Shown piece by piece: positions 32,959-44,385 of a stretch of DNA of 64,000 bases. Positions within the stretch are counted from its first letter, which is position 1. The number at the start of each line of letters is the position of its first letter. The stretch is taken from assembly GCA_004535795.1 (NCBI GenBank), contig SPIA01000001.1, forward strand, positions 879,659 through 943,658, given 5' to 3'. A model generated the notes under the pieces. The model was not told where the DNA came from. It worked only from the letters and a program-made list of their open reading frames with translations, and ran no database searches. Position numbers and translations under genes: made by a program. The DNA is from Gammaproteobacteria bacterium LSUCC0057 (GTDB lineage: Bacteria > Pseudomonadota > Gammaproteobacteria > Pseudomonadales > Porticoccaceae).

Positions 32959-33420
32959 ATGATGACACCCACTCTCTACCACCAGAGTGTGGCGACACCG
33001 CTAGGCACGGTTACCGTGACCGCCAGCGATAACGCGCTGCTTGCGCTGGCAATGGGCAGCGCCGAGCCGCTCTGCGGCAACGCCGTCACAGCGGCTGCAG
33101 TGGAGCAGTTGTCGGAGTATTTTGCTGGGCGCAGGCGCCACTTTGAACTGTCGCTTAACGCCGCTGGCACGGAGTTTCAGCAGCGCTGCTGGAGGCTGCT
33201 GAGCCGCGTGCCCTATGGCGAAACGCGCAGCTACCGCTGGCAGGCCGAGCAACTCGGCAACCCCTCGCTGGCGCGGGCCGTGGGCAGCGCCAACGCTGCT
33301 AACCCGCTGCCGATCGTGATCCCCTGCCACCGCATTATCAACAGTAGCGGCGGACTGGGCGGCTATAATTTGGGCTTGCTCAACAAAGGCTGGTTGTTGG
33401 CGCACGAGCAGCGCCAATAA
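32959..33420 (+). CDS. ogt: Methylated-DNA--protein-cysteine methyltransferase
   Basis: Suicide repair protein of 153 residues that removes O6-alkyl groups from guanine. The acceptor Cys is in IPCHRII (Cys123). The arginine-finger helix SLARAVGSANAANP is at 103-116 and PYGETRSY at 85-92. It lacks the Ada N-terminal domain. Translation starts at ATGATG after TGGAGG. It is divergent from yadG, with about 100 bases between. Confidence 0.93.
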   Translation: MMTPTLYHQSVATPLGTVTVTASDNALLALAMGSAEPLCGNAVTAAAVEQLSEYFAGRRRHFELSLNAAGTEFQQRCWRLLSRVPYGETRSYRWQAEQLGNPSLARAVGSANAANPLPIVIPCHRIINSSGGLGGYNLGLLNKGWLLAHEQRQ

Positions 33421-33489
33421 CAGTGGTTCGTCCGCGCCAGCAGCGGCATAATAACGCCCTTACACAACCCGTGAGTGGAGTGGTCAACT

Positions 33490-34008
33490 GTGCCGCGCAA
33501 GACTCTTCGCAAGATACTACCCGACTTGCCGTCACTGCTGGCCAAGCCCTCGCTGCGCTGGCTAAATCGACTGACAGGTGACCCCAATCTACTGCATATC
33601 AACCGCCAGTCGGTATCGCTGGGAGTTTTTATCGGCGTGTTTTGCGCTTTTTTGCCGCTGCCGGTGCAGACCCTGGTGGCGGCATTTACCGCGCTGTGGT
33701 GGCGGGCCAACCTCGCCCTGGCGGTGATTCTGGTGTGGATTAGCAACCCGCTCACCATCCCGCCAATCTTCTACCTCAACTACCGCCTCGGCGCCTGGCT
33801 GCTCGGCCGACAACCCAGCCAACATGAGGTGACGCTGAGTTGGCAGTGGTTCGACAGCGTCGGCAGCCATATTCTGCTGCCGCTGGCGTTGGGCAGTTTG
33901 GTGGTGGCGCTGGTCGCCGCGACCGTCAGTTACTGCGCAGTGTTTTGGCTGTGGCGGTGGAAGGTGGTGCGCAACTGGCAGCGCCGCCAACAGCAGCGCA
34001 ACTACTAA
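33490..34008 (+). CDS. DUF2062 membrane protein
   Basis: Small inner-membrane protein of 172 residues. The family-typical start is PRKTLRKILPD, then INRQSVSLGVFIGVFCAFLPLPVQTL (about 38-63) and further helices near 70-95 and 125-155. The GTG at 33490 with GGAG nine bases upstream fits DUF2062 proteins better than the GTG at 33475. The function of the family is not established. It ends three bases from the convergent lolE stop. Confidence 0.85.
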   Translation: MPRKTLRKILPDLPSLLAKPSLRWLNRLTGDPNLLHINRQSVSLGVFIGVFCAFLPLPVQTLVAAFTALWWRANLALAVILVWISNPLTIPPIFYLNYRLGAWLLGRQPSQHEVTLSWQWFDSVGSHILLPLALGSLVVALVAATVSYCAVFWLWRWKVVRNWQRRQQQRNY

Positions 34009-34011
34009 CCG

Positions 34012-35232
34012 CTACTCGCTGCGCAACTCGGTAGCCGGCAGTATCGCGCTGGCGCGTCGCGCCGGGTAAATGGCCGCCAGCAGTGTCAACAGCAGCGTGG
34101 TAACACTGATGACCAGCAGATCCCCAGTGCGAACATCGACCGGCAGATAATCGATCGGGTAGACCTCGGTCGACAATAACGGCCACTCTAGCCATCCCTG
34201 CAGCGCGGCGAACAGCGGCGCTACCGCTTGGCAGAGCAACAGCCCGGCAATCAACCCCAGCGCCACCCCAGCGCTGCCAATACGCAATGCCAGCAAGCTG
34301 TACAGCGCCACAATACCACCGCGTTGTAGGCCTAGTGTCTGCAGTATGGCGATGTCGCCGCGCCGCCGCTCAACACTCATCACCAACATCGCCACCACAT
34401 TAAATGCAGCTATGGCCACGGTAAGCAAAATTAGCAACACTACCAGCTGCCTGGAGAGCTTGATCGCCTGGTAGAGGTTGCCGTGGCTCTGGCGCCAGTC
34501 GTTGAGCCGTGCGTCGGTGGAGAGCGCAGGATAGACAGCGCGACTCCAGCGCCGGCTGTCGAGTGGCTCATTGAGCTGGATCTGCCAGCCGCGGCGCACC
34601 GCAGCAGTCGATGCTAGGCTCGACTCCGCCACCAACACTGTGTGTTGGTCGAGTTCGGTGTGGGTATTAAACAGCCCGACTATCTGGCGGTGCCCAATGG
34701 TCGCCGCGCGCTCTGCCCCACTGCCCAGCAGTAGTGTCAGCCGCTCGCCAATCGCCAGTTTGAGTTGCTCGGCAAGCGCAGCTGACAGCAGTATGCCATC
34801 GCCCTGCAACTGTTGCGGTGTTGCCAGCACCGTCGCCCAACCGCGCGGCAACTGCTGCGCCTGCAATCCCAACACGTTGATAGCACGGCTGCGGCCACCG
34901 ACATAGAGCAATCCTTCAGTCTGGGCAAATGGGGTCATTTGCCGCAACTGTGGCTCGCCGAGCAGCTGCTGGTAGTCGCTCTGAGCCCTCTCGCCGCTGT
35001 GGTAGTCGAGTTCGACATGGGGGACAAAAGCTAGAATCCGCTCGCGCAGTTCACGCTCAAAGCCGTTCATCACCGACAGCACCACAACCAACAGCGCGAC
35101 ACTGACCGCCAACCCCCCCACCGCCAGCCGCGCCAGACCGGCACCAACCAGCAGCGCCGACCAGCCGCGCAAACCGCCACTAAAGTAGCGCTGCGCAATC
35201 AGCCGACTAGGTAAATGCTGCAACGCGCTCAA
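34012..35232 (-). CDS. lolE: Lipoprotein-releasing ABC permease LolE
   Basis: Inner-membrane permease of 406 residues that extracts outer-membrane lipoproteins and passes them to LolA. The FtsX-type layout is visible: one helix near 20-50 (LLVGAGLARLAVGGLAVSVA), a large periplasmic domain, and three C-terminal helices with VMSVERRRGDIAILQTLGLQ in the coupling loop. The start overlaps the lolD stop (ATGA). It is the last gene of lolCDE; assignment as LolE rather than LolC rests on gene order. Confidence 0.92.
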   Translation of the reverse strand: MSALQHLPSRLIAQRYFSGGLRGWSALLVGAGLARLAVGGLAVSVALLVVVLSVMNGFERELRERILAFVPHVELDYHSGERAQSDYQQLLGEPQLRQMTPFAQTEGLLYVGGRSRAINVLGLQAQQLPRGWATVLATPQQLQGDGILLSAALAEQLKLAIGERLTLLLGSGAERAATIGHRQIVGLFNTHTELDQHTVLVAESSLASTAAVRRGWQIQLNEPLDSRRWSRAVYPALSTDARLNDWRQSHGNLYQAIKLSRQLVVLLILLTVAIAAFNVVAMLVMSVERRRGDIAILQTLGLQRGGIVALYSLLALRIGSAGVALGLIAGLLLCQAVAPLFAALQGWLEWPLLSTEVYPIDYLPVDVRTGDLLVISVTTLLLTLLAAIYPARRASAILPATELRSE

Positions 35233-35939
35233 CTGCGCGGCTGCCAGGGCTGAAGTTGACCGTCGACCAACTCCAGCTGACGCCCCATGCGGGCGGCCAG
35301 GCGGTGGTCGTGGGTAACAATAATAAACGCGGTACCACTGTGTTGATTGAGCTCTAACAACAGCTGTTCGAGCTCGCCGGCGGTGGCCGGGTCGAGGTTG
35401 CCGGTCGGCTCATCCATCAACACCAAGCTGGGCTGGTTAGCCAGTGCCCGGCAGATCGCCACGCGCTGTCGCTCACCGCCTGAGAGCGCCATTGGTCGGT
35501 GGCTGGCGCGGGCGCTGAGACCCACCTGCTGGAGCAGCTCGTTGGCGCGCTGGCGCGCCGGCGCCGCGGCCACACCGGCGATGAGGAGCGGCAGCTCGAT
35601 GTTCTCTACCGCACTAAACTCCGGCAGCAAGTGGTGAAACTGATAGACCATGCCGATATGGCGGTTGCGCCACTGCGCGCGCTCGGAACTATTCTGCTGC
35701 GCCCAGCTGCGCCCGGCCAGCGTAATCGCCCCGCCACTGGGGTCGTCTAGGCCGGCCAACAAGTTGAGCAGCGTACTCTTACCCGAGCCGGAGACCCCGA
35801 CCACCGCTACGCTATCACCGCCAGCCACGGTTAAATCCAACTGCTGCAGCACGGTGACTTCGGCGCCACCCAGCGCAGCGTCACCGTCGCGGTAACTGCG
35901 CGAGAGCTGGCGTACCTGTAACAGTGGATTAGCGGTCAT
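35229..35939 (-). CDS. lolD: Lipoprotein-releasing ABC ATPase LolD
   Basis: ATPase of 236 residues driving lipoprotein release. Walker [10 protein letters not shown] is at 48-56, [15 protein letters not shown] is the family Q-loop, [16 protein letters not shown] the signature and [12 protein letters not shown] the Walker B. It overlaps the 3' end of lolC by 11 bases and lolE by four, so the three are translationally coupled. Confidence 0.96.
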   Translation of the reverse strand: MTANPLLQVRQLSRSYRDGDAALGGAEVTVLQQLDLTVAGGDSVAVVGVSGSGKSTLLNLLAGLDDPSGGAITLAGRSWAQQNSSERAQWRNRHIGMVYQFHHLLPEFSAVENIELPLLIAGVAAAPARQRANELLQQVGLSARASHRPMALSGGERQRVAICRALANQPSLVLMDEPTGNLDPATAGELEQLLLELNQHSGTAFIIVTHDHRLAARMGRQLELVDGQLQPWQPRS

Positions 35940-37182
35940 AGCGCAACGCCTCCGAGGGCAGTATGGAGCCAGCTCGCCAAGCCGGCGGCAGTGTCGCCAG
36001 CAGCGTTAACAGCAGCGCACCGGCAATAATAGCGACAACATCGGCCCACAGCAGCTGGGTGGGCAGTGAGTGGATCATAAACACCGTGGGGTCGAACAGA
36101 TCGCCGGCGCCCCACTGCTGAAAGAACTCGATAAGCTCTGGCAAGTAGTATGCCAGCGGTAAACCGAGTAACAAACCGCTCAGTATACCGCTGCCGCCCA
36201 GCGCCAGCCCCTGCAACATAAACAGGGCTACCACGTCGCGCCGCTCTAGTCCCAGCGTGCGCAATACCGCGATCTCTTTGCGCTTGGCGGTTACCGTCAT
36301 TGCCAGCGTAGCGACAATATTGAAGCCGGCGACAATCACAATCATCGCCAACAGCGCCGCCACCACTCGCTTCTCAAGCGCCACCGCGGCAAAAAAACTG
36401 GCCAGCGGCGCATACCACGGCTGCCAGCGAGCCTCGGCCAGTGCCGCTGTGCGGTAACTGGCGGCGCTGGCGCTGCGGATAAACGCGTCAACTGGCTGCG
36501 ACTCAACTAACTCGATGGCGACTTCGCGCTCAACAGCCCTGCCGGAGAGCAGCCGGTCGGCGGTCTCTGCCGAGACCAGCAACACCGCGCTGTCGAGCTG
36601 AGCACCGAGCGCAAAGGTATCGACCACCTGCAGCCGGCGACTGCGCGGGAAGAGACCCAATGGGGTAGTGGTCACCCGCGGCAGCGTCACCACCAAGCTG
36701 TCGCCTGGGCGCACACCCAGCTGGCGCGCCAGCTGCGCACCGACTACCGCAGTGAACGGCTGCGCCAACAGTTTGGCATGGCCTGCGTGCAGCGGCTGTT
36801 GGCTGGCGACCGAGCGCAACTGGGCACCGCGCTGACCGCCGCGACCGGCGGCCATCACCGCAGTGACCAGTTGCGGGTAGGCGTGGCTAACACCGGGTAG
36901 CTGGTTCAGCTCAATGGCTATTTGCTCTGCTTGTTGCGGGCTTAAACCTTGCAACGACTGCACGCTCACCGCGGGCAGCAGCTGCAACAGACGCCCCTCG
37001 ATCTCGCGCTGAAAACCGTTCATCACCGCCAACACAATCACCAGCGCAGCCACACCCAGCGCCATGGCAATGATGGCGAACAGCGACAAAAACGAGAGGT
37101 AGCCGGCGCCGCGCACGGCGCCAAAATAACGGCCGCCAAGCCGCAACAGCAGCGCCAGTTTAGCCCTCACCGCGGTGGCCAC
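35929..37182 (-). CDS. lolC: Lipoprotein-releasing ABC permease LolC
   Basis: Permease of 417 residues and partner of LolE. The first helix is LSLFAIIAMALGVAALVIVLA near 30-50, followed by AVMNGFQREIEGRLL. The C-terminal three helices include the coupling loop TVTAKRKEIAVLRTLGLERR. First gene of lolCDE, starting seven bases before the sthA stop in the same direction, so it may be read together with sthA. Confidence 0.93.
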   Translation of the reverse strand: MATAVRAKLALLLRLGGRYFGAVRGAGYLSFLSLFAIIAMALGVAALVIVLAVMNGFQREIEGRLLQLLPAVSVQSLQGLSPQQAEQIAIELNQLPGVSHAYPQLVTAVMAAGRGGQRGAQLRSVASQQPLHAGHAKLLAQPFTAVVGAQLARQLGVRPGDSLVVTLPRVTTTPLGLFPRSRRLQVVDTFALGAQLDSAVLLVSAETADRLLSGRAVEREVAIELVESQPVDAFIRSASAASYRTAALAEARWQPWYAPLASFFAAVALEKRVVAALLAMIVIVAGFNIVATLAMTVTAKRKEIAVLRTLGLERRDVVALFMLQGLALGGSGILSGLLLGLPLAYYLPELIEFFQQWGAGDLFDPTVFMIHSLPTQLLWADVVAIIAGALLLTLLATLPPAWRAGSILPSEALRYDR

Positions 37183-37188
37183 AGGCGC

Positions 37189-38610
37189 TCAGCGACTGTG
37201 CACTTGGCGGTGTTCGCGACTGATGCGGTTGAGGCCATTGATCGCAGCAATGCGGTAGGCCTCGGCCATGGTCGGGTAGTTGAAAGTGGTGCGAACAAAG
37301 TATTTGATGGAGTTGGCCTCGCCTTGCTGGCTCATAATAGCCTGGCCGATGTGGACAATCTCGGCCGCCTCGGCGCCGAAACAGTGCACGCCCAGAATCT
37401 CCAGTGTCTCTTGGTGGAAGAGTATCTTGAGTATCCCCACCTCCTCGCCAGAAATTTGCGCGCGGGCGATATTTTTAAAGTAGGCGCGGCCGATCTCATA
37501 GGGCACCTGCGCGGCGGTCAGCTCTGCCTCGGTTTTGCCGACGTAGCTGATTTCAGGGATGGTATAGATACCGGTGGCGACATCGTCGACGCGGTACTGA
37601 TCGGCCATGCCACACATGTGTGAGGCGGCAAACCGGCCTTGATCGTAGGCGGCACCCGCCAGTGAGGGCCAGCCAATGACATCGCCGGCGGCGTAGATAT
37701 TGGCCACGCTGGTCTGATAGTCGCCATTGACCTTGAGCAGGCCGCGCGAGTCGGCCTCTAAACCCAACGCCTCGAGACCGAGGTCGTTGGTGTTGCCGGT
37801 GCGGCCGTTGCACCACAATAGCGCCTCGGCGTGAATGCGCTTGCCAGACTTCAACTCGAGGGTGACGCCGTTGTCGCGCGGGATAACCTTGGCATATTCC
37901 TCGCTGTGGCGCACCATCACATTGAGATCGCGCAGGTGGTAGCTGAGTGCGTCAGAGATCTCATCGTCGAGAAAGTTCATCAGCCACTCGCGGGTGTTAA
38001 TTAGATCGACACGGGTATCAAAACCGGAAAATATTGAGGCGTACTCGCAACCGATCACCCCGGCGCCGTAAATAATAATATTGCGCGGGGTACTTTTCAG
38101 GCCGAGGATGGTGTCGCTGTCGAAAATATGGGGGTCTGAAAAGTCGATATCGTCGGGGCGGTAGGGCCGCGACCCGGTGGCAATAATGAAGTGCTTGGCA
38201 GCGATTCGGGTCACTTTGCCGGTCTTGGCGGTGACCGCAATCAGGTTGCTGTCGAGAAATTTAGCCCGCCCCACTTTAATCGCCACACGGTTGCGCGCGT
38301 ACTCTTTGGTGCGCCCCGCCACCTGCTTCTGGATCACTCCATCGGCGGTTTTCATCACTTCTGGAAACGAGAACCAGCGCGGCTCACCAATGGCGCGAAA
38401 CATCGGCAGAGTATTGTACTGCACCATGCGCCGCACCGAGTGGCGCAGCGCTTTGGAGGGTATAGTGCCCCAGTGAGTGCAGTTGCCGCCCGGCTCGTCG
38501 TGGTCATCGACCACACAGACCGTCCAGCCCTGCTTGATAGCGGTCAGCGCTGCCCCCTCGCCCGCCGGACCACTGCCGATAACACAAAGATCGTAACTAA
38601 AATCTGCCAT
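37189..38610 (-). CDS. sthA: Soluble pyridine nucleotide transhydrogenase
   Basis: FAD enzyme of 473 residues that moves hydride between NADPH and NAD+. The FAD loop is [10 protein letters not shown] near 12-21. [13 protein letters not shown] near 44-56 is diagnostic, since the usual disulfide CxxxxC is changed to one Cys. The second dinucleotide loop is [13 protein letters not shown] near 180. The C-terminal dimer domain ends with [18 protein letters not shown]. It sits between nqrM and lolC. The ATG has AAGGTG ten bases upstream. Confidence 0.96.
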   Translation of the reverse strand: MADFSYDLCVIGSGPAGEGAALTAIKQGWTVCVVDDHDEPGGNCTHWGTIPSKALRHSVRRMVQYNTLPMFRAIGEPRWFSFPEVMKTADGVIQKQVAGRTKEYARNRVAIKVGRAKFLDSNLIAVTAKTGKVTRIAAKHFIIATGSRPYRPDDIDFSDPHIFDSDTILGLKSTPRNIIIYGAGVIGCEYASIFSGFDTRVDLINTREWLMNFLDDEISDALSYHLRDLNVMVRHSEEYAKVIPRDNGVTLELKSGKRIHAEALLWCNGRTGNTNDLGLEALGLEADSRGLLKVNGDYQTSVANIYAAGDVIGWPSLAGAAYDQGRFAASHMCGMADQYRVDDVATGIYTIPEISYVGKTEAELTAAQVPYEIGRAYFKNIARAQISGEEVGILKILFHQETLEILGVHCFGAEAAEIVHIGQAIMSQQGEANSIKYFVRTTFNYPTMAEAYRIAAINGLNRISREHRQVHSR

Positions 38611-38646
38611 TGTCTGCTGACACCTTGTCCATAGAGTCGGTCGTTA

Positions 38647-38868
38647 TTACTTGCCGGAACCCACCTCGTAACCGAGCGCTGGCTCGGCGCTGAGCTGCTC
38701 GCATTTGTTCGGGTCGTCGCCGCAAATTTCGCAGCTGTAGTCGCTGACGCCCAGCGCTTTGCCAACGCCACCACAGCTGCCAGTAATGGGCGGGCGCCCC
38801 ATCAATACGCCGATCGCCATACCAGTGATCAACAACCCGACGACTATAATGGCCAGTAAAATCTCCAT
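38647..38868 (-). CDS. nqrM: (Na+)-NQR maturation protein NqrM
   Basis: Small membrane protein of 73 residues needed to mature Na+-NQR. One N-terminal helix (ILLAIIVVGLLITGMAIGVL) is followed by a four-Cys region: Cys32 in GSCGGVG, Cys46 and Cys49 in SCEICG, and Cys56 in NKC. This Cys pattern matches the DUF539/NqrM family, thought to deliver iron to the NqrD/NqrE site. The ATG follows GAGGAAT, 13 bases after apbE. Confidence 0.95.
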   Translation of the reverse strand: MEILLAIIVVGLLITGMAIGVLMGRPPITGSCGGVGKALGVSDYSCEICGDDPNKCEQLSAEPALGYEVGSGK

Positions 38869-38881
38869 CGGCTATTCCTCT

Positions 38882-39925
38882 TTAGTCTTGTGTAGTGTGC
38901 AAATAAGGCACAAACGCAGAGCTGGCATGAGCTTTCAGCTCACCCTGCTGCAAACTCAACAGATAAACCGGCAGCTCGAGCTGCTCGGCCAAGGCCAAAC
39001 CGCGCTCCACGCCGAGCACCGAGATCGCCGTGGCCAACGCATCGGCGCGCACTGACTGTGCATCTAGCACCGTCACCGACAGCAGCTCTCTTGGCACCGG
39101 CCAACCGCTGCGCGGATCGATGGTGTGTGAGTAGCGCACCCCGTCGACCTCAAAATAGTTGTGGTAGTCGCCAGAGGTTGCCAGCGCCGTATCGGTGAGG
39201 CTGAGCACCCGCTCGACCTGACCAAATTGAAGCGGTGACTCCACAGCAATACGCCAGCGGCTACCACTGGCGTTGCGCCCAGCCAGGCGCAGCTCACCAC
39301 CAACTTCTACCATGTAGTCGTTGAGGGCGTTGGCCTCGAGTAGCTCGGCGATACGATCGACCGCATAGCCTTTGGCGATGGCCGAAAGATCGATGGCGAC
39401 CGGCGCATTCAACTGAACACGGCGATCACCGAGTAGCTGCAGGTGGTGGAAACCGACCGCGGCCAGCGCTCGCTCAATCGCCTCGGCCGGCGGCAGCTGA
39501 TCGCTGCTGGCGGCGCGGCCAAACCCCCACAACTCAACCAGTGGGCCAACCGTGGGGTCGAAGGCGCCATCGCTGAGCTGGTAGATTTCTGCCGCTTCGA
39601 CGAGCACCGTGTAGAGCTCGGCTGAGACCTCGAGCGGCACACCGACCGGCTGGCGGTTGAGCGCCATCAGCTCGGAGCTGTCGCTGTAGGTGGTAAAGCG
39701 CTGGTCGAGCGCCTGCAGCTGTGCGGCCACTTCGGCCTCTAGCGTCGGCGCAATCGGCTGGTCGGAGGTGATGGTGATGTGGTAGCGGGTACCCATCACT
39801 CCACCCTGCCAGTGCACACTTTCCGCGCTCGGCTGACAGCCGATTAACAGCAGTGCGACAAACAAAAACGAGGCTTTAAGTAGCCTCGTTGTTGTTACAG
39901 CTGTGAGATTAACCACCAAAGTCAT
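38882..39925 (-). CDS. apbE: FAD:protein FMN transferase ApbE
   Basis: Periplasmic lipoprotein of about 348 residues (lipobox LLIGC, Cys30) that attaches FMN to Thr of NqrB and NqrC using FAD. Family motifs include [32 protein letters not shown] and [11 protein letters not shown]. The gene start overlaps the end of nqrF. The ATG at 39925 lacks a clear ribosome site, and a GTG at 39916 is possible. An earlier in-frame start at 39961 would lengthen the signal peptide unnaturally. The targets NqrB and NqrC are in the same operon. Confidence 0.93.
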   Translation of the reverse strand: MTLVVNLTAVTTTRLLKASFLFVALLLIGCQPSAESVHWQGGVMGTRYHITITSDQPIAPTLEAEVAAQLQALDQRFTTYSDSSELMALNRQPVGVPLEVSAELYTVLVEAAEIYQLSDGAFDPTVGPLVELWGFGRAASSDQLPPAEAIERALAAVGFHHLQLLGDRRVQLNAPVAIDLSAIAKGYAVDRIAELLEANALNDYMVEVGGELRLAGRNASGSRWRIAVESPLQFGQVERVLSLTDTALATSGDYHNYFEVDGVRYSHTIDPRSGWPVPRELLSVTVLDAQSVRADALATAISVLGVERGLALAEQLELPVYLLSLQQGELKAHASSAFVPYLHTTQD

Positions 39926-41132
39926 CGAGCAGTATGTTCTCTTTTTCGACGCCCAGATCAATCAGCATTTTAACCACCGCGGCGTTCATCATCGGCGGTC
40001 CGCACATATAGAACTCGCAGTCTTCCGGCGCCTCGTGGTCCTTCAGATACTGCTCGTAGAGCACATTGTGAATAAAGCCGGTGAGACCGTCCCAGTTGTC
40101 TTCGGGCTGCGGGTCGGAGAGCGCCAGATGCCACTCAAAGTTGTCGTTCTCAGCAGCCAGTTCATCGTAGTCTTCATTGTAGAAGCACTCGCGCAGTGAA
40201 CGGGCACCGTACCAGAACGAAATCTTGCGCTTGCTGTGAAGCCGGCGCAGCTGGTCGAACAGGTGCGAACGCATCGGCGCCATACCGGCGCCACCGCCGA
40301 TGAAGACCATTTCGGCCTCGGTATCTTTGGCAAAAAACTCACCAAACGGGCCGTAAACGGTAATTTTATCACCGGGCTTGAGGTTGAACACATAAGAGGA
40401 CATCTGTCCGCAGGGAATACCCTCGCTGCCGGGCGGCGGCGTGGCGATACGGATGTTGAACTTAACCACACCGCGCTCTTCTGGGTAGTTGGCCATCGAG
40501 TAGGCGCGGATGACCGGCTCGTCGACCTTCGACTCCAACTTAAAGAAGCCAAAGCGCTCCCAGTCACCGCGATACTCCGGCTCAATATCAAAGTCGGCGT
40601 ATTTGACATGGTGCGGCGGGCACTCGAGCTGCACATAACCACCGGCGCGGAAGTTGACGCTCTCGCCCTCGGGCAGACGCAGGGTCAGCTCTTTAATGAA
40701 CGTGGCGACATTGGGGTTGGATTCAACCGTGCACTCCCAGCGTTTGACACCGAATACCTCTTCCGGCACTTCGACCTGCATGTCCTGTTTGACCGGAGTC
40801 TGGCACGACAGGCGCCAGCCCTCTACCGCCTCGCGCTTAGTAAAATGCCCCTCTTCGGTCGGCAGCATAGAACCGCCGCCTTCGGAGACAATACATTTGC
40901 ACTGTGCGCAGCTGCCACCACCGCCGCAGGCAGAGGGCAGGAACAAGCCGGCGCCCGATAGCGTCTGCAGCAGTTTGTCGCCAGCGGCGACGGTAATGGT
41001 TTTCTCACCGTTGATGACGATGTTGACGTCACCCGAAGAGACCAGCTTACTGCGCGCAACAAGAATAAATGCCACCAGCGCCAAGATGACGGCGGTGAAC
41101 ATCACTACACCAAGAACAATTTCCAAACTCAT
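39909..41132 (-). CDS. nqrF: Na+-NQR subunit F
   Basis: NADH-input subunit of 407 residues. An N-terminal helix (about 5-26) precedes a 2Fe-2S domain with Cys69, Cys75, Cys78 and Cys110. A ferredoxin-reductase module follows with the FAD motif RAYSMANYP and the NADH-binding [11 protein letters not shown]. Cys positions are one residue off those of Vibrio cholerae NqrF. The ATG follows AGGAGAAAGCCC. Confidence 0.97.
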   Translation of the reverse strand: MSLEIVLGVVMFTAVILALVAFILVARSKLVSSGDVNIVINGEKTITVAAGDKLLQTLSGAGLFLPSACGGGGSCAQCKCIVSEGGGSMLPTEEGHFTKREAVEGWRLSCQTPVKQDMQVEVPEEVFGVKRWECTVESNPNVATFIKELTLRLPEGESVNFRAGGYVQLECPPHHVKYADFDIEPEYRGDWERFGFFKLESKVDEPVIRAYSMANYPEERGVVKFNIRIATPPPGSEGIPCGQMSSYVFNLKPGDKITVYGPFGEFFAKDTEAEMVFIGGGAGMAPMRSHLFDQLRRLHSKRKISFWYGARSLRECFYNEDYDELAAENDNFEWHLALSDPQPEDNWDGLTGFIHNVLYEQYLKDHEAPEDCEFYMCGPPMMNAAVVKMLIDLGVEKENILLDDFGG

Positions 41133-41150
41133 GGGCTTTCTCCTGGAGGG

Positions 41151-41759
41151 TTAGATGTCGATGCCGCCGAAAGACAAGAAGCCGAGTGATATCAGTCCCA
41201 CCGAAATGAAGACAATACCCAGCCCCTGTAGCCCTTCGGGAATATCGCTGTATTTAAGTTTTTCGCGGATACCTGCCAGCACGACGATGGCCAGCGCCCA
41301 CGAGGTGCCCGAGCCGAAACCGTAGACCACACTTTCGGTAAAGTTGTAACCGCGCTCAGCCATCAGCAGCGAGCCGCCAAGGATTGCACAGTTGACCGTA
41401 ATCAGCGGCAGGAACACCCCCAGCGCGCCGTACAGTGCCGGTACGTATTTGTCTAAGAACATCTCCAGTATCTGCACGATGGCAGCGATAACGCCGATAA
41501 AACACAGATAGACCAGAAAGCTCAAATCGACATCGGGCAGGCCCGCCCAGGCCAGCGCGCCGTCGCCGAGCAGATAGCCCAACAACAGGTTGTTGACCGG
41601 TACAGTGATGGTTTGCACCACGATAACGGCGATACCCAAGCCAAACGCGGCGCCGATTTTTTTCGACAGCGCGATGTAGGTACACATCCCCAAGAACATG
41701 CTCAGGGCAATATTGTCGATAAAAATCGAGCGTACTAACAGACTTAAATAATGTTCCAT
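41151..41759 (-). CDS. nqrE: Na+-NQR subunit E
   Basis: Membrane subunit of 202 residues with six helices, pseudo-symmetric with NqrD. Visible are [19 protein letters not shown] near 15-33 and [20 protein letters not shown] near 119-138. The Cys in LGMCTY and VNCAI are those thought to bind the membrane iron centre. The start overlaps the nqrD stop by one base. Confidence 0.97.
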   Translation of the reverse strand: MEHYLSLLVRSIFIDNIALSMFLGMCTYIALSKKIGAAFGLGIAVIVVQTITVPVNNLLLGYLLGDGALAWAGLPDVDLSFLVYLCFIGVIAAIVQILEMFLDKYVPALYGALGVFLPLITVNCAILGGSLLMAERGYNFTESVVYGFGSGTSWALAIVVLAGIREKLKYSDIPEGLQGLGIVFISVGLISLGFLSFGGIDI

Positions 41760-42424
41760 CAGGCCACCTCACCCGCTTGTTTGGTGTTGGGCGCGATCTT
41801 GAACTCTTCGTGCTCAACCTGTGATTTTTTCCAGACCCGCAGACCCCAGATCAGCAAGCCGATCAGGAAGAACGCGCTCGGCGGCATCAGCATCATGCCA
41901 TTGGCGACATACCAGCCACCTTCAGTGGTGGAGGCCAGCACTTCGACACCCCACACCTTACCGGTGCCAAACAGCTCGCGGACAAACGCCACCGCCATCA
42001 AAATGACTGAGTAGCCCAAACCGTTGCCTATGCCGTCTAAAAAGCTCGGCAGCGGTGGGTTTTTCATGGCAAAAGCCTCGGCGCGACCCATCACAATACA
42101 GTTGGTGATGATCAGGCCAACAAATACCGAGAGCTGCTTGCTGATATCGTAGGCAACCGCCTTGAGCACCTGGTCGACCATAATGACCAAAGAAGCGATT
42201 ATGGTCATCTGGACAATAATGCGGATATTGCTCGGAATCTGATGGCGAATCAGCGAGACAAACAGGTTGGCAAAAGCGGTGACGGTGGTCAGAGCGATAC
42301 ACATCACAAAGGCCACTTTCATGCTCGAGGTGACCGCCAGCGCCGAACAGATACCGAGGATCTGTAGGGCGATCGGGTTGTTGTTAAAAATGGGGTCTAA
42401 GAGTGTCTGTTTAATCTTGGACAT
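41759..42424 (-). CDS. nqrD: Na+-NQR subunit D
   Basis: Membrane subunit of 221 residues. The proper start is [13 protein letters not shown] at 42424 after GGGGAGGCGTAAC, directly following the nqrC stop. A longer frame upstream runs inside nqrC and is not used. [12 protein letters not shown] and [15 protein letters not shown] carry the Cys shared with NqrE. Confidence 0.96.
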   Translation of the reverse strand: MSKIKQTLLDPIFNNNPIALQILGICSALAVTSSMKVAFVMCIALTTVTAFANLFVSLIRHQIPSNIRIIVQMTIIASLVIMVDQVLKAVAYDISKQLSVFVGLIITNCIVMGRAEAFAMKNPPLPSFLDGIGNGLGYSVILMAVAFVRELFGTGKVWGVEVLASTTEGGWYVANGMMLMPPSAFFLIGLLIWGLRVWKKSQVEHEEFKIAPNTKQAGEVA

Positions 42425-42425
42425 G

Positions 42426-43196
42426 TTACGCCTCCCCTTGCTTGAGGTGGTTGATGAAGCCGGCAAAACCGCTCTCACCCAACCAGTAACGAATCAAATT
42501 ATCGACGCCGCGGGTAGTCAATGTGGCACCGGCCAGACCGTCTATCTGGTAGTTGGCGCCCTCGCGCTCGGTATCAACGCGGCCCTTAATTACCTTCAGT
42601 GCCAATTGACCGTCGCTGTCGTAAGCACGCTTGCCCTGCCAGCTCGCCTTCCAGCTGGGGTTGTCGATCTCCCCTCCCAGTCCCGGAGTTTCGGCGTGCT
42701 CATAAAAACCGATACCCGCGACGGTGGCGAGGTCAGCCTCGAGGGCGACAAAGCCGTACATGGTCGACCACAAACCATAGCCTTTGACCGGCAGTATCAC
42801 TTTGTCGATGCCGCTGTCGGTCTCTATCAGATAGACCGTGGCGTAGTTGGCGCGGCGCTTAATCTTGGCAATATCTTCATCGCCACTAAGGGCCTGCGAC
42901 TGCGCCGGATCTTTTGAGGCTTTGCGCTGGTTGTAGCTTTGTGGGTCGACAGCGTCGGTAAATTTACCGGTGGCCATATCGACCACTTTCACCGTGACCG
43001 CCTCAAATTGCTTCTCGATCGGCACACCAGCTTGCAGCAGGCCGGCCGAGGCGAGGATATTGCTCTTTAAGTCGAGCTCTTTATTGAGTTGCTGTTGCGG
43101 GCGCAGCGACACCGCAGCCGTCGCCACTACCACCGCGCAGACCACACAGAGCACTGCGGCAACAGTGAAGGTTTTTCCTACAGTATCTTTAGACAC
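42426..43196 (-). CDS. nqrC: Na+-NQR subunit C
   Basis: Subunit of 256 residues anchored by one helix ([18 protein letters not shown]) with a periplasmic FMN domain. The ApbE target is Thr225 in DGLAGATLT, the same number as in V. cholerae. It starts at GTG inside the end of nqrB, with GGAGG in place. [10 protein letters not shown] is the other conserved segment. Confidence 0.96.
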   Translation of the reverse strand: MSKDTVGKTFTVAAVLCVVCAVVVATAAVSLRPQQQLNKELDLKSNILASAGLLQAGVPIEKQFEAVTVKVVDMATGKFTDAVDPQSYNQRKASKDPAQSQALSGDEDIAKIKRRANYATVYLIETDSGIDKVILPVKGYGLWSTMYGFVALEADLATVAGIGFYEHAETPGLGGEIDNPSWKASWQGKRAYDSDGQLALKVIKGRVDTEREGANYQIDGLAGATLTTRGVDNLIRYWLGESGFAGFINHLKQGEA

Positions 43197-44382
43197 GTGC
43201 TAGCCTCCGGTTAATGTTGGCTTGTACCACGACATGGTCGATGAGCGGCGCGAACAAGTTGGCGAACAAGATCGCCAGCATCATCCCCTCTGGGTAGGCG
43301 GGGTTCACCACGCGGATCAGAATGACCATGATACCGATCAAGAAGCCATACCAAAATTTACCCGCTTCGGTCATCGATGCAGAAACCGGGTCGGTGGCCA
43401 TAAACACCGCGCCGAAGGCAAAGCCGCCGATCACCCAGTGCCAGTAGAACGGCAGCGCAAACATCGGGTTGGTCGATTCCAGAGCGTTGAATAGCATCGA
43501 CAGTGCCGCCGAGCCAACCAGGGTGCCAAGGATGATTCGCCACGAGGCAATGCGGGTCAGCAGCAGCAACACCGCACCCATCAAGATACCCAGTGTCGAG
43601 GTCTCTCCAATAGAGCCGGGGATGCGGCCGAGGAACGCGTCCCACCAGCTGCCAACTTGCGCCAGCGCCGCGGCGCCCTCAGTGGCGGCGACCGACAGCA
43701 TAGTGGCGCCGGTGTAGCCGTCGACGGCGGTCCATACCGCATCGCCACTCATGTAAGCTGGGTAGGCGAAGAACAAGAAGGCGCGGCCGGTCAGCGCTGG
43801 GTTTAAGAAGTTTTTGCCGGTACCGCCAAACACCTCTTTACCGATGACAATACCAAAGCTGATACCGACGGCGACCATCCACAGCGGCAGGTCGGGCGGG
43901 CAGCACAGTGCAAACAGGATTGAGGTGACAAAAAAGCCCTCGTTGACCTCATGGCCGCGCACCGAGGCAAACAGCACCTCCCAGAAACCGCCGGCGATAA
44001 AGGTAACCATGTAAATCGGCACAAAGTAGACAGCACCGTGGATGATGTTGTCCCAAATGCTGGTGGCGTCGTAGCCGCCCAACATGGCGATAATGGCACC
44101 GCGCCAGCCCTCTTGGCCGGTCATGCCCATATCGGCAATGATGGTATTGGCCTGGAAACCGACGTTCCACATACCAAAGAACATTGCTGGGAAGGCCGCC
44201 AGCCAGACCGTGATCATCACCCGCTTGAGGTCGATGTTGTCACGAACGTGCGCGGCGCTTTTGGTCACCGATCCGGGCTTAAACAGGCCGGTATCGACCG
44301 CCTCAAACAGAGCAAACCATTTTTGCCACTTGCCACCGGGGTGGAAGTGCGGCTCAATTTTATCCAGTTGTTTACGCAACAC
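43189..44382 (-). CDS. nqrB: Na+-NQR subunit B
   Basis: Main membrane subunit of 397 residues, with riboflavin, covalent FMN and the sodium path. The flavinylated residue is Thr227 in [30 protein letters not shown] near 183-202 and the [17 protein letters not shown] helix near the end are family-typical. It follows nqrA by three bases. Confidence 0.97.
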   Translation of the reverse strand: MLRKQLDKIEPHFHPGGKWQKWFALFEAVDTGLFKPGSVTKSAAHVRDNIDLKRVMITVWLAAFPAMFFGMWNVGFQANTIIADMGMTGQEGWRGAIIAMLGGYDATSIWDNIIHGAVYFVPIYMVTFIAGGFWEVLFASVRGHEVNEGFFVTSILFALCCPPDLPLWMVAVGISFGIVIGKEVFGGTGKNFLNPALTGRAFLFFAYPAYMSGDAVWTAVDGYTGATMLSVAATEGAAALAQVGSWWDAFLGRIPGSIGETSTLGILMGAVLLLLTRIASWRIILGTLVGSAALSMLFNALESTNPMFALPFYWHWVIGGFAFGAVFMATDPVSASMTEAGKFWYGFLIGIMVILIRVVNPAYPEGMMLAILFANLFAPLIDHVVVQANINRRLARV

Positions 44383-44385
44383 GGC